Under the pieces are notes generated by a model. The model had not been told where the DNA came from. It searched no databases and saw only the letters and a program-made list of their open reading frames with translations. 64,000 nucleotides of DNA from a virus: IMG/VR virus record IMGVR_UViG_3300032223_002435, positions 1-64,000 of that record; one strand, 5' to 3'. Of this stretch, positions 7,922-15,608 are shown one piece after another (positions within the stretch are counted from its first letter, which is position 1; every line of letters begins with the position of its first letter). The position numbers and the translations under genes are program-made.

Positions 7922-8647
7922 ATGACTTTCCTTGATCGACTTGAGGCTCTTACGGAATTCGCGATGCGTCTTTCGGTGGCAAAAAACTTTCTAAAGGAAG
8001 TGAAATCGGATCCGATGGTTAAGCCATTCTTGGTAAATGGAAAAATTAACAGGGCTTCTCAAAGTGCATTTGGAATTCCGGGACGCCCTAAAAAAAATGA
8101 GCTTGGCCCAGGCATTCACATCGTTCGCAGCCAAGACCCTCTATACGACTTGGCTCATGAATACGGACACGCACAAGATTCTTCCAGCCTCATTCATGCA
8201 AGAAAGCAGAAACAAAAGATTTCAGCCGCAATGACCAGCGCAAGGAAAGATATCGAAGATGCAGCCAGCAATTATCAATACTCGCGCATTCCGGATATCA
8301 TCAAGAAGCACGGAGTCAATCCGAAGAAGGCCTATGACTCCGATGGCGATTTGTCGCTAGGACGAATTTACAAGCAGATAGATAGAATTACCTACTCCAG
8401 AAGGTTAACTGGGGAACGGGTTGCTACGCGAAATGGAGCCGAAGCATTGCAACGCGCTGGGGCGAACAATGGAGAACTTGGTGAATATTTTAGATCTATA
8501 CGGGAAGGCGAGCTGCCCAAGCACCCATCTTTTGCGTTAATGCACCCGACATACGAAGCTGCATACGAATCAAAAAAGATAGAAGATCCCAAGCTCCGCA
8601 TGGGTGGAGACAAGCCAATGCGCCGAAAGTATATTCTTCCAGGTTAG
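7922..8647 (+). CDS. Zincin-like metalloprotein with HEYGH motif
   Basis: A 241-residue protein, alone on the + strand inside the leftward block. It carries DLAHEYGHAQ at residues 77-86, an HExxH zinc motif of the HExGH type, with an upstream GPGIHIVRS strand. The N-terminus MTFLDRLEALTEF resembles the F-x-x-RL-T-EL motif repeated in the putative internal virion proteins near 27-29 kb. The second zincin there has HEIGH. A late-gene type signal (ATTGAC) precedes it. I infer a virion-associated or capsid-targeted metallopeptidase-fold protein; catalytic activity is unproven. Its stop overlaps the stop of the convergent gene. Confidence 0.65.
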   Translation: MTFLDRLEALTEFAMRLSVAKNFLKEVKSDPMVKPFLVNGKINRASQSAFGIPGRPKKNELGPGIHIVRSQDPLYDLAHEYGHAQDSSSLIHARKQKQKISAAMTSARKDIEDAASNYQYSRIPDIIKKHGVNPKKAYDSDGDLSLGRIYKQIDRITYSRRLTGERVATRNGAEALQRAGANNGELGEYFRSIREGELPKHPSFALMHPTYEAAYESKKIEDPKLRMGGDKPMRRKYILPG

Positions 8648-8847
8648 GCTATGATCGAGTTGAGATCCTGGATCTTGCCTCGCATGGAGCTTAATTGCTT
8701 ATTCGCAATCTCGTGCTGTCGCCCTAACTCAAACGCATGGCGGAATCGCTCCATGGCGTCGATCGCGCCATTGCCGTCGGGGCCAAGGTAGCGGATGCCT
8801 TCAGTTTTCCAAGCCTGCTTCCACAGGGGATCTTGATCGTCACTCAT
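8644..8847 (-). CDS. Hypothetical protein, 67 aa
   Basis: A small helical protein (ERFRHAFELGRQHEIANKQL, then a short coiled coil). It converges on the zincin gene, the stop codons sharing bases, and overlaps the upstream gene by 8 nt. Not recognised. Confidence 0.6.
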   Translation of the reverse strand: MSDDQDPLWKQAWKTEGIRYLGPDGNGAIDAMERFRHAFELGRQHEIANKQLSSMRGKIQDLNSIIA

Positions 8848-9103
8848 GCTCCTTGGGGTTTATGACAACTTCCTCGATCACAAACTCGGCGTCAGGAATA
8901 TGCTGGTGGGTCACATAATCGAACATATCAGGCGGAAGGCGTGTTGGCTCCTTGGAACATTTCTCACACAGGTAGTAGATGCCGGAGTCGCCGATATCGA
9001 CGGGCTTATCCAGTAATCGAACGCAGTTCTGATTGGGGTTTTCGTTGAGGTGAGCACAGATCATGTATTGATCCGTGTAGGGGTTTACTTTCAGTTTCTT
9101 CAT
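8840..9103 (-). CDS. Small Cys-containing hypothetical protein, 87 aa
   Basis: The start is taken at ATG 9103, overlapping the ligase stop (TAATG); a longer frame up to 9253 is an artefact running over the ligase gene. Contains MICAHLN, an NQNCVRL and YYLCEKC, so a possible four-Cys/His zinc site. It may be a small zinc-ribbon-like protein. Function unknown. Confidence 0.6.
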   Translation of the reverse strand: MKKLKVNPYTDQYMICAHLNENPNQNCVRLLDKPVDIGDSGIYYLCEKCSKEPTRLPPDMFDYVTHQHIPDAEFVIEEVVINPKEHE

Positions 9104-9657
9104 TAAAATTCCCAGCGGTGTTTGATCCAGAGGGTAGTCTCTTCGGTCGAAGAACGCAACTGGTGCGGATACGGGCTGTCTGTGCGTTTGGCTACGAATC
9201 CCTCGTAGAACTCGCAACCAAGGGTTTTGTTGATCTCCTGAAGCTCCCCCCACCCCTTCATAGCCTCATCAGAGGAGTAGTGATCGAGCACGAGATCAGG
9301 ATACTGCTCTCGCAGTGATGCGTGTCTCTCGATCCAAGGAGTCTTATCGTAAGACTCTGGAATGTAATCGAGAACATAGAGCTTTCCCCTCTCAATGTTG
9401 TGGCGACGAGCAAGGCCCTCGCAATCAAGCCACTCCCAAGGAGAGGAGGACAGGGCTGCTATGGAATCTTCAAACTCGTGCGTGATGGACATTAGTTTTC
9501 CGTGGCGATTAAATACATCGCCGGTCTTGGTGTTCACAATGGCACGCCAGCCATTGATCTTGGGTTCGTAAATCCACTCGCCACGCTTGGGGCGGGCGCG
9601 ATCTAGCGGGCCTCCGTTAATTGGGCGCAGGGGGTATGTCGGAATTGTTAAAATCAC
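9103..9657 (-). CDS. Minimal ATP-dependent DNA ligase-like nucleotidyltransferase
   Basis: A 184-residue protein with the covalent nucleotidyltransferase motifs in order: motif I EPKINGWR (K33, the expected AMP-accepting lysine), RHGK (51-54), motif III WLDCEG (about 76-81), motif IV EGFVAKR (152-158) and motif V WIKHRW (177-182). No OB-fold domain follows, so this is only the catalytic core, like the smallest phage ligases. GTG 9657 is selected because it makes a GTGA overlap with the preceding gene; a GTG at 9684 is possible. An AGTCTTA-N3-TAAGACT palindrome (9340-9356) lies inside the gene. Activity as DNA versus RNA ligase cannot be told. Confidence 0.82.
   Translation of the reverse strand: MILTIPTYPLRPINGGPLDRARPKRGEWIYEPKINGWRAIVNTKTGDVFNRHGKLMSITHEFEDSIAALSSSPWEWLDCEGLARRHNIERGKLYVLDYIPESYDKTPWIERHASLREQYPDLVLDHYSSDEAMKGWGELQEINKTLGCEFYEGFVAKRTDSPYPHQLRSSTEETTLWIKHRWEF
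9340..9356. promoter_or_regulatory. Palindrome AGTCTTA-TCG-TAAGACT, copy 1
   Basis: A perfect 7+7 inverted repeat with a 3-nt centre, inside the ligase gene, where it encodes S-Y-D-K-T on the - strand. Flanking G and C extend the symmetry to 19 bp. Confidence 0.85.
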
Positions 9658-9848
9658 ACTGCTTCTATCTTCAAGTGGCCGCACCCATTGCCTTCTGGAT
9701 CACAATCGACCCACACATAAAAAGTAGTTTCATCTTTAGTGGCTACAAAGCCAAACGAATCGGACTCCTCATCTAGTAATGATGATGTTATTTTTGCTCC
9801 TATAAGATTTTTTTGAATCTCTTCTGACATATAAGTTGAATGGTTCAT
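9654..9848 (-). CDS. Hypothetical protein, 64 aa
   Basis: A small acidic beta-rich protein (DSFGFVATKDETTFYVWVD, GCGHLKIEA). Its stop overlaps the ligase start. Not recognised. Confidence 0.6.
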   Translation of the reverse strand: MNHSTYMSEEIQKNLIGAKITSSLLDEESDSFGFVATKDETTFYVWVDCDPEGNGCGHLKIEAV

Positions 9849-9855
9849 GGTGTTT

Positions 9856-10050
9856 TTATGGTGTTGTTATGGTTTTACCGATTTTTTGCTGACGGAGATA
9901 TTCATCGACTACCAATCGGAATTTTACATCCAGATCCTCGATGGCTTGAGCCGATACTCGGGTGAACTTGGAGCCTGACCCAGGGTTCACGCGAACGATG
10001 CGGTCGAGGAGGTGTTTTTTGAGAGCGGAATTGTTGAAGAGGTTACTCAT
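9856..10050 (-). CDS. Small helical protein with possible histone-fold character, 64 aa
   Basis: Starts at ATG 10050 (MSNLFNN), overlapping the previous gene by 8 nt. The segment RVSAQAIEDLDVKFRLVVDEYL followed by GKTITTP resembles the C-terminal half of bacterial histone-fold proteins, which have a long helix, a short loop and a R/GKT-x-x-P end. The N-terminal part has a basic ALKKHLLDRIVRV helix. This is weak pattern similarity only; a simple helical DNA-binding protein is equally possible. Confidence 0.55.
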   Translation of the reverse strand: MSNLFNNSALKKHLLDRIVRVNPGSGSKFTRVSAQAIEDLDVKFRLVVDEYLRQQKIGKTITTP

Positions 10051-10237
10051 TGGAGATGTACGCAAGCATGGTTGGTTTCAGCAGTTTTTGATAAATTCGC
10101 AACAGAACTTCATACCGAGCCGACTCTTTCTTGGATGGATTATTGTCCATTTCATGCTGCTGAAGCTCTACATCCAGGACGGATGAAAGCTCCACGAGTT
10201 CTTTGGCGTTTAGTTCTAGATCACAAATCTTGCTCAT
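10043..10237 (-). CDS. Hypothetical helical protein, 64 aa
   Basis: Begins MSKICDLELNAKELVEL at ATG 10237, overlapping the stop region of the preceding small gene by 17 nt; the in-frame TTG at 10264 is less likely. Probably two amphipathic helices. Unknown function. Confidence 0.55.
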   Translation of the reverse strand: MSKICDLELNAKELVELSSVLDVELQQHEMDNNPSKKESARYEVLLRIYQKLLKPTMLAYISNE

Positions 10238-10394
10238 AGTTTTTAGGGTCGTATCCGTTAACAATTAGGTAGGAAGCAAAGATGTCATTCATCTCTGCTT
10301 CTAGTTTTTTGGCTGGCAACTCTTCTCCGCCGGTTTCGTCACGATAGTAGGCCTCGGCAGACCTGCGAATGGATTGTATAACTTTAATTTTCAT
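10221..10394 (-). CDS. Hypothetical protein, 57 aa
   Basis: A gene below the usual length cut-off: ATG at 10394 overlaps the upstream stop as ATGA, and the stop TGA is at 10221-10223. The protein starts MKIKVIQSIRRSAEAYY and ends NGYDPKNYEQDL. The exact overlap and the absence of any other coding in this 150-bp interval support it. No family known. Confidence 0.65.
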   Translation of the reverse strand: MKIKVIQSIRRSAEAYYRDETGGEELPAKKLEAEMNDIFASYLIVNGYDPKNYEQDL

Positions 10395-10642
10395 TTTGAC
10401 CTAATCTCAACGCTCACCCACTCGTCGCAAGTATCGCCGGTCACATAAAGATTAGGATAGGCTTCCTTGAGGATCTTGATAATGCGACGGGCCTCGATGA
10501 TGTCTTTATCACCAGGGCACTCTCCCCCGACATCTCCGTGATCTCTGGTGCTTATCGAGATAAGGTCAGAACAAACGCAGTCTTCATCAAACCAAGTTGA
10601 CCCAATGGTTTTATTGATTTGGCTGATCGTGGGTAGGCTCAT
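10391..10642 (-). CDS. Hypothetical protein, 83 aa
   Basis: Contains a Cys-rich, Asp-rich N-terminal half (DEDCVCSDLI, GDVGGECPGD) and an alpha/beta end (IKILKEAYPNLYVTGDTCDEWVSVEI). Coupled by ATGA to both neighbours. Unknown. Confidence 0.6.
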   Translation of the reverse strand: MSLPTISQINKTIGSTWFDEDCVCSDLISISTRDHGDVGGECPGDKDIIEARRIIKILKEAYPNLYVTGDTCDEWVSVEIRSK

Positions 10643-12228
10643 TTTAGTGTGTGTGGATCAACATTTCCGAACGATTTGGGAGGAAGGATTGCTAGGTCGG
10701 CTTCCTTTTTCGCGGCGTCAACATTGAAGCCGATTAGATTCGACATATACCGATAATCCATTTCGTAGAGGTGGGCATCCATGAGGCGTTTTGGCTCTGG
10801 AATGAGGCCCAGCAGAACCGATTTGACATGGGGCCATAGGGCTTCCTTTCTGGGCGCGGCTTTGGCTCGGGTGAATGGGCTCTTTCGGGATGACCCACCC
10901 TCGTCGCAATAGCTGTAACCATCCTCGTCGCAATAGCTGTAACCATCATCTACGCACTTGAGGGGTGGGTCTTTGATTTCAAAAACTTGCTCCCATCGCT
11001 TTGATTCGTTCGGCTTAACGACCGATCCGGTAATCTTGTATGGAAGGCCAAAAGTGGCAATCACACGATCAATATCACAGGTGAGAGATTGCAGGGTGGC
11101 TTTTTCCAGAGCCAACACCAGCTTCTCGCGGACTAGGAGCCAACGCTTGCCTTGAAGAGCATTGATTTTCTTTTCGAGCTTCTCGGCGGGTGTTGACTCC
11201 TCCTTAACTTTGCCGTCCTTGGTCTTGGGGTTATTAAGGTAGCGGATAGAGAGCTTGCTGTCGCCATCAACAAAAGCCACCGGCTTACCAGTCTTACCCC
11301 ACTTGTGCGTTTCGTAGTCGCGGGAATAATGCGTTCCCTTAATGACTATTGGTGTTTCGGAAATAACCGGCAGATTAACGCCGGCCTCCTTACAAAGCTC
11401 GTCGTACTGATGGTCGATGTACAGCGAGAGACGCTTTTTGAAACACACCCCGTTGAGGCACCGAGCGCAATCCTTCTTCTTTCCATCTTTGAAGTCGAAG
11501 ATGTCGGCTTGCTTGGAGCTATCGGTGGCACAACCTGGGCCGCAATCTTTGACGAAGAACTTCGGGTCATGTAGGTCGAAGGGAGCATCCTTGAGTGAAG
11601 GAGATTTCCTCTGGATATATTTGAGCAACTCGTCGCGAGTGGAGCATTGGTTCCAGCGATCATCTGCAATTTCAGATTGCTGCTTAACGCTTAACGATCC
11701 AAGCAACTCCATCATGTCGATGGAGAAGTGCCTAATACTGCTCTTTGGGTCACGCCAGGTCTTGAGGATCTTAGCATTGACCGCCAGCAACTTGATGCGG
11801 CGGCGAACCCATGTCTCAGCCTTACCCATGTAGGCGGCAATCTCAACGGCGGTCTGACCACGCTCGTGAAGTTTGAAGAGAAGCTCGGCCTCGGCCTTGG
11901 GATCTGGATTCTCGCGCTGAAGATTGTCCACAAGAATGGCGGTCTGGAACTCGTCCTCGCTCATGTCTCTGACGGAGGCGCGGAGCGTTTTGATGCCGGC
12001 CACTCGGGCGGCAACGCTACGGCGAGCACCGGCGGCGATCTCATAGTGCCCCTTCTTCGTGGGATGCGGACGGACAAGGATGGCAGCGGTCTGCCCCATG
12101 GTCGCAAGCGAAAGGGAAAGTTCCTTGATGCCGGAATCCGTCTCCTTGGGCTGGCGTGTGTTATGCTCCGAGATGTGGAGCTTATCAACAGGGATGTCGA
12201 TGGTGGTGGTTTCGATGGTGGTGTTCAT
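10639..12228 (-). CDS. ParB/Spo0J-like protein with Cys-rich insert
   Basis: A 529-residue protein. Residues about 10-110 form a ParB N-terminal (CTPase/nuclease-like) domain with ISEHNTRQ, GARRSVAA and VDNLQRENPDP, followed by a helix-turn-helix (QTAVEIAAYMGKAETWVRRRI) near residue 135. A Cys cluster (CGPGC, CARC, GVC; residues about 240-265) may bind zinc, as in ParB-like proteins of plasmids and phages. Near the C-terminus an 8-residue unit DGYSYCDE occurs twice in tandem, matching a 24-bp DNA repeat at 10899-10946. It starts at ATG 12228, coupled (ATGA) to the DUF2958 gene. It may bind partition or regulatory sites; the target is unknown. Confidence 0.82.
   Translation of the reverse strand: MNTTIETTTIDIPVDKLHISEHNTRQPKETDSGIKELSLSLATMGQTAAILVRPHPTKKGHYEIAAGARRSVAARVAGIKTLRASVRDMSEDEFQTAILVDNLQRENPDPKAEAELLFKLHERGQTAVEIAAYMGKAETWVRRRIKLLAVNAKILKTWRDPKSSIRHFSIDMMELLGSLSVKQQSEIADDRWNQCSTRDELLKYIQRKSPSLKDAPFDLHDPKFFVKDCGPGCATDSSKQADIFDFKDGKKKDCARCLNGVCFKKRLSLYIDHQYDELCKEAGVNLPVISETPIVIKGTHYSRDYETHKWGKTGKPVAFVDGDSKLSIRYLNNPKTKDGKVKEESTPAEKLEKKINALQGKRWLLVREKLVLALEKATLQSLTCDIDRVIATFGLPYKITGSVVKPNESKRWEQVFEIKDPPLKCVDDGYSYCDEDGYSYCDEGGSSRKSPFTRAKAAPRKEALWPHVKSVLLGLIPEPKRLMDAHLYEMDYRYMSNLIGFNVDAAKKEADLAILPPKSFGNVDPHTLK
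10899..10946. repeat. 24-bp tandem repeat, two copies, inside the ParB-like gene
   Basis: Two adjacent identical 24-bp units within the ParB-like coding region, in frame, encoding DGYSYCDE twice on the - strand. Typical of recent slippage. Confidence 0.85.
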
Positions 12229-12587
12229 TCGGTGATTTCTTGTGCGGGGGTTGGGTTGAACCAAGTGTCGACTTCGATACCGATGCCCATGCGGCCTCGG
12301 ATGGAGGAGAGCTCCTTGAGCGAGAAAGATCCCCACTCGCCCTCAAATCCTTGGACATACCCAAAACAGATGTCAGAGCCATCCCACTCTTGGACATACC
12401 AAGTAAATGAGCCGGAGGGATCGAACAGCTTTACGCGGAGCGTTGTGTCCTTGGTCGAGCCATTCTCGTCGATATTGTCATCGGAGAAAGGCACTTTCTG
12501 AAGGCGGCACGCCTTTTGCATTAGGGCTAGTTTATTTGCCCCGTAGGTAACTCCTGACTGATTGATGTGGTCGGTTAGGTGGATCAT
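12225..12587 (-). CDS. DUF2958 family protein
   Basis: A 120-residue protein with the DUF2958 pattern: KLFDPSGSFTWYVQEWD, then F-x-x-E-G-E-W-G-SFSLKELSSIRG and a final GIEVDTWF. DUF2958 proteins are common on plasmids and mobile elements, usually near antirestriction and ParB-like genes as here. Biochemical role unknown. ATGA overlaps on both sides. Confidence 0.85.
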   Translation of the reverse strand: MIHLTDHINQSGVTYGANKLALMQKACRLQKVPFSDDNIDENGSTKDTTLRVKLFDPSGSFTWYVQEWDGSDICFGYVQGFEGEWGSFSLKELSSIRGRMGIGIEVDTWFNPTPAQEITE

Positions 12588-12805
12588 AGGTGATTGGAAA
12601 CGAAGGCTTGGTGTTGGATTACGAAACGCACTTGCGATGCGGGAATAGTCTCCCCGCTAATTCCGCGCCAATGCCCTTGGTGTTTGATGAGCGTGGTGAA
12701 GTTAGTAACGGACTGAAATGCCTCCTCCAGAGTCAATGATTCTGGAGAGGTGGGACACCAAAGGCCGTCGCCGGCGTCGGGATAGACGAAATATTTATTG
12801 GTCAC
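12584..12805 (-). CDS. Hypothetical protein, 73 aa
   Basis: GTG start at 12805, overlapping the 54-residue gene upstream by 11 nt. A small alpha/beta protein (NKYFVYPDAGDGLWCP, LEEAFQSVTNF, QVRFVIQHQAF). Function unknown. Confidence 0.55.
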   Translation of the reverse strand: MTNKYFVYPDAGDGLWCPTSPESLTLEEAFQSVTNFTTLIKHQGHWRGISGETIPASQVRFVIQHQAFVSNHL

Positions 12806-12959
12806 GATTGATGAGGTATTCGGAGCACTCGGAAATGGTGAAAATTGCCTCAGTCACTGCGGCTCCAGCTTGGTCGGCCTGATGGTCATCGAGTTGATGC
12901 AATAGATCCCTGGCGGAACGAAGGCTGTCCAATAGTCCGTCGATTTGCTTATGTGTCAT
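12795..12959 (-). CDS. Hypothetical helical protein, 54 aa
   Basis: ATG at 12959 sits in a TAATG overlap with the upstream gene; the stop TAA is at 12795-12797. Mostly helical and acidic (IDGLLDSLRSARDLLHQLDDH). It fills an otherwise empty 150-bp slot in a gapless operon, which supports it. No family recognised. Confidence 0.6.
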   Translation of the reverse strand: MTHKQIDGLLDSLRSARDLLHQLDDHQADQAGAAVTEAIFTISECSEYLINRDQ

Positions 12960-13609
12960 TACTTTCTCCTCCCCTTGGTTTTAACCATGGCGACAATCGG
13001 GCAAATGCCATCGACCGCGATATTCTCCGACACGGAGAGCTGCGAGTGACGAGCAACATGGAAGTCACTTGTGGGCTTGATAACGGCCTTGGCGGACAAG
13101 GCTTCAGTCGCGTTATGTTTGGCGAAGAGGGCCTGGATCTCTCCAATAAGCTCCTCGGCCACATCGGCAGGGATCTTGTCGCCATCGACCTTCAACTCGA
13201 AAGCCTGACGGAAGAACTGGCCGGTGCGCTCGGCTCCGATGGCCTCGATGATGGGAGTCTCATCGGTCAGCATCTTGTAGCGGTTTGCAAACGAGACGAT
13301 GATGGTCTGGTCAGGCTTGGTTCCTTTGGCCTCAACGGAGGAAGGGATGTCGAGCTTTCCGTGTAGATGCTCGAAATAGAAACCTTGAGCAATGCTCTTG
13401 AGTTCTGCTTTCTTGATTTCGAGAGATCCCTCAATGGATTCTAACTCACGGGCTTCGTCCAGATAGTCGGTGACGAGGCGAGCCAGGTCATCGCTTGCGG
13501 GTAACTGCGGATACTCAGTCGCAGTTTTCTCTGTCTTGGTAGCTATGCCACCAAGGTTCAGTTTCTTGATGCCGGTTTTAGCCGCCGGTGCGGGTGTTTT
13601 GGTTGCCAT
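12959..13609 (-). CDS. Hypothetical protein, 216 aa
   Basis: Not recognised. The N-terminal 35 residues are Ala/Lys/Thr-rich and probably disordered. Residues 40-75 look like a helical hairpin (LARLVTDYLDEARELESI). The rest is alpha/beta with VSFANRYKML and a helix pair. The size and disordered basic start fit a nucleic-acid-associated phage protein, but this is inference. The following gene begins in its stop codon. Confidence 0.6.
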   Translation of the reverse strand: MATKTPAPAAKTGIKKLNLGGIATKTEKTATEYPQLPASDDLARLVTDYLDEARELESIEGSLEIKKAELKSIAQGFYFEHLHGKLDIPSSVEAKGTKPDQTIIVSFANRYKMLTDETPIIEAIGAERTGQFFRQAFELKVDGDKIPADVAEELIGEIQALFAKHNATEALSAKAVIKPTSDFHVARHSQLSVSENIAVDGICPIVAMVKTKGRRK

Positions 13610-13612
13610 AAA

Positions 13613-14011
13613 CTAGAGTGATGAAAGGTGATTGATGATGGATTGGTATTGATCGGACATGACCTCTGCTGCGTCTGGCACATGAGGGATCAGAAAGTGT
13701 TCGGCTAGAACTCTGGTTGGATGTATCGCATGAAAGCCGCGCTTCGATGGGGGCTCATGATCGGTGAACAAATTGCGGCGATGCAGATTATCTAGAATGA
13801 CGAGCGAAAACTCGTCGCCGGTCACAAGAACCTTCTCTCGCTTTCCCTCATAGAGTCTTATCGTAAGACTTCTGACTTTTTGCGTGCGCGTTTGGACTCG
13901 GTAGAGGCGACCGGCCTCAAAGCCATTGAGGTTGATCGAGCAACGGATTGCCTTGGCCCCATCCATCCAGCCCAGCCGTTCGTGCGGGGCTAGTGGAGTT
14001 AATGGGTGCAT
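13613..14011 (-). CDS. Hypothetical protein, 132 aa
   Basis: Unknown. The start ATG 14011 overlaps the stop of the upstream gene by one base. It contains GRLYRVQTRTQKVRSLTIRLYEG, a run of predicted beta strands, and an EKVLVTGDEFSLVI strand. The AGTCTTA palindrome copy 2 lies within codons for S-L-T-I-R-L. Confidence 0.6.
   Translation of the reverse strand: MHPLTPLAPHERLGWMDGAKAIRCSINLNGFEAGRLYRVQTRTQKVRSLTIRLYEGKREKVLVTGDEFSLVILDNLHRRNLFTDHEPPSKRGFHAIHPTRVLAEHFLIPHVPDAAEVMSDQYQSIINHLSSL
13854..13870. promoter_or_regulatory. Palindrome AGTCTTA-TCG-TAAGACT, copy 2
   Basis: Identical to copy 1 over all 17 bases but read in another reading frame by its host gene (S-L-T-I-R-L), so the protein sequence does not explain the conservation. 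Confidence 0.85.
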
Positions 14012-14208
14012 TAGTCTAGTGAGCCTACAAATTGAATTTTTAGGGTGCCTTGTTCGATCCCTAGTTCATTGCAGAAATGTGAGAACGACTGATTTAAGTG
14101 CATCTCCAACTCACTCAATCGGTGATCGGACAGCACAAATATGTCCCTCATGGCGTCGGTGATCGCGTCTTGAGCAAATTCAATTTCGTCGGCTGGGGTT
14201 ATGCTCAT
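14011..14208 (-). CDS. Hypothetical protein, 65 aa
   Basis: Starts MSITPADEIEFAQDA at ATG 14208, overlapping the upstream stop (ATGA). Helical, acidic. Not recognised. Confidence 0.55.
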   Translation of the reverse strand: MSITPADEIEFAQDAITDAMRDIFVLSDHRLSELEMHLNQSFSHFCNELGIEQGTLKIQFVGSLD

Positions 14209-14480
14209 TGATAGTTTTCGTTCCAGCGTTTTTGCCACTCCTCGGCGGCGGCCACCCAGGACTCGCCGCTGATAAGGCCGTATTGCATGAGGGCAATCAG
14301 TTCATCTTTGTTTTCTACGCACTGCGCGGCGTATTTACAGACGGCCTCGATCAGCCACACTTGTTGCATCGGTGAACCATGTGTCATGAAGTCGCGGACA
14401 AAATCCGCATTGGTCATCCTTTTGGCCCACGCCGCCTTGAGAAGCGGGTCTGGCTTTTTATCTACGGGTATTGTGTGCAT
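14205..14480 (-). CDS. Hypothetical helical protein, 91 aa
   Basis: The start at ATG 14480 (MHTIPVDKKPDPLL) lies just after the stop of a 40-residue gene; an upstream in-frame ATG at 14543 would overlap that gene. Entirely helical (VWLIEAVCKYAAQCV, ESWVAAAEEWQKRW). Function unknown. Confidence 0.6.
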   Translation of the reverse strand: MHTIPVDKKPDPLLKAAWAKRMTNADFVRDFMTHGSPMQQVWLIEAVCKYAAQCVENKDELIALMQYGLISGESWVAAAEEWQKRWNENYQ

Positions 14481-14481
14481 T

Positions 14482-14604
14482 TTAAGAAAGGCGACGATCC
14501 CATATTTCAAAAACACGCTTTCCGTATTCGGTGAGCTTTCCATTTTGGGCGGCGGGAATGCGGTGCAGTTTGCACCAACAGAGAAACTGAATTTGCTTAA
14601 TCAT
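14482..14604 (-). CDS. Microprotein, 40 aa
   Basis: ATG 14604 overlaps the stop of the zinc-ribbon gene (ATGA) and the stop is 1 nt before the next start. It begins MIKQIQFLCWCKLHRIP and ends WDRRLS. It is basic, with helical propensity. Perfect packing is the main support. Confidence 0.5.
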   Translation of the reverse strand: MIKQIQFLCWCKLHRIPAAQNGKLTEYGKRVFEIWDRRLS

Positions 14605-14816
14605 CGGTCTACATCTATGTAAAAGTCGGGGTCGGGCTCGTTGTAATAGTCACCCGCACAGCGCCCCTCGCAAAACCTCTGGGCGTTGCTGGTGGGCTTA
14701 AAGTTATCGCCACACCACTTGCACTCTCTCGTAGTGTAACGCCAATCATCAGGGCACCCCTCCTCGTGGCATGGAGTTCCGTTGATGACCAGCAATTCGC
14801 AAGAAGGGCAGCTCAT
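14601..14816 (-). CDS. Zinc-ribbon-like small protein, 71 aa
   Basis: Four metal-binding pairs can be traced: CPSC at the N-terminus, C/H at PCHEEGC, CKWC, and CEGRC. The second half (CKWCGDNFKPTSNAQRFC) looks like a small treble-clef or MYM/FCS type finger found in phage and plasmid proteins. Coupled to both neighbours by ATGA. Nucleic-acid or protein binding is inferred. Confidence 0.65.
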   Translation of the reverse strand: MSCPSCELLVINGTPCHEEGCPDDWRYTTRECKWCGDNFKPTSNAQRFCEGRCAGDYYNEPDPDFYIDVDR

Positions 14817-14938
14817 GGGGTTTTTCGTTTAGATTTTCGCCTAGGCGGCTTTGGTTTTGTTGGCAAGAACGAGCACAGGGACAGAAGAAACTCCGACAAA
14901 GCACACACGGCCTCCGCAACATCTTCTCGGTAAATCAT
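14813..14938 (-). CDS. Basic microprotein, 41 aa
   Basis: ATG 14938 and stop 14813 both form exact ATGA overlaps with their neighbours. An N-terminal hydrophobic/helical half (AVCALSEFLLSLCSFL) is followed by a Pro/Lys/Arg tail (KPPRRKSKRKTP). It could bind nucleic acid or sit at a membrane. No family known. Confidence 0.55.
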   Translation of the reverse strand: MIYREDVAEAVCALSEFLLSLCSFLPTKPKPPRRKSKRKTP

Positions 14939-15417
14939 GCCTCTTCTAGTGTTAGGTCTTCTTCGGGAAGATTATGGATGTCTCGCATCCATAAAGGAGC
15001 TTCGGCCACATCTCCATAGCACTCGTCGTCATCTCCGTTTTCGTAATCGGCGGTGAACCGGCCAATAAATCCGCATCCTTCATCCAGGTAATCGAGAACC
15101 AACCTTGTTTTTAGGATTTCAGACAGCTTGGTAATAATCGGCAAAGGCGGCGACCATGCGGTTTGGAAAAACAGCGACTCGCCCTGAAGTGACGGAGAGT
15201 AACTATTCCATTTCGATCCCCAGTTTTTAACTCGCCAATCATACCATCCGTTTTCTCCAAAGGGGGTTTCCATATCCACCGATGCGGGCGTAGGAATTAC
15301 TTTCTCGAAGTCGATGGAATAATCATCGTCGATTTCATAAAGATAAGGCAGCAGTAGCTTTGACATACTCCCTTGATAATCGGGAGCCGTCAGAATGTTG
15401 TCGGTGTGATTAGGCAT
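14935..15417 (-). CDS. DUF1281/YubB-like ferredoxin-fold protein
   Basis: A 160-residue protein with MPNHTDNILTA at the start and the diagnostic central block GWYDWRVKNWGSKWN, followed by FQTAWSPPLPIITKLSE. This matches plasmid DUF1281/YubB-type proteins with a ferredoxin-like fold. They sit in leading regions of conjugative plasmids beside antirestriction genes, as here near ArdA, but have no firm function. Confidence 0.75.
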   Translation of the reverse strand: MPNHTDNILTAPDYQGSMSKLLLPYLYEIDDDYSIDFEKVIPTPASVDMETPFGENGWYDWRVKNWGSKWNSYSPSLQGESLFFQTAWSPPLPIITKLSEILKTRLVLDYLDEGCGFIGRFTADYENGDDDECYGDVAEAPLWMRDIHNLPEEDLTLEEA

Positions 15418-15608
15418 TGTTAGTGGTGTTTAGTTTAAAATAGTTCCCCTGCCCTCCCGTCGGAGGCTTTCCCAATTTTGGTTTTCGGTAACTCCCTCCA
15501 TTTGCAAATGGAGGTAAGAAGTCACACAGGGGGTCTCTCTGCTTTAGCCGACGGCGTGGGTCCTTCGGGCCGGTTCCCCTGGCTTGAGACAGGCGGTGGC
15601 AGCATTAC
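15418..15608. promoter_or_regulatory. Structured non-coding leader with 20-bp perfect palindrome
   Basis: A 190-bp gap in an otherwise gapless operon. It contains a perfect palindrome, CCTCCATTTG followed by its reverse complement CAAATGGAGG (15495-15514), and a second hairpin with GCCCTCC and GGAGGC arms around 15450-15470. Only a 27-codon open frame is present on the - strand. The position upstream of the DUF1281-like gene suggests an operator or RNA control element. Confidence 0.55.

Noticed and set aside
8840-9253. 137-codon version of the small Cys protein (start 9253)
   Set aside because: The extra 50 residues lie over the ligase gene; the coupled ATG at 9103 fits the operon style.
11728-12501. 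+ strand open frame of 257 codons over the ParB and DUF2958 genes
   Set aside because: Both - strand genes have recognisable families and coupled starts; this frame is antisense shadow.
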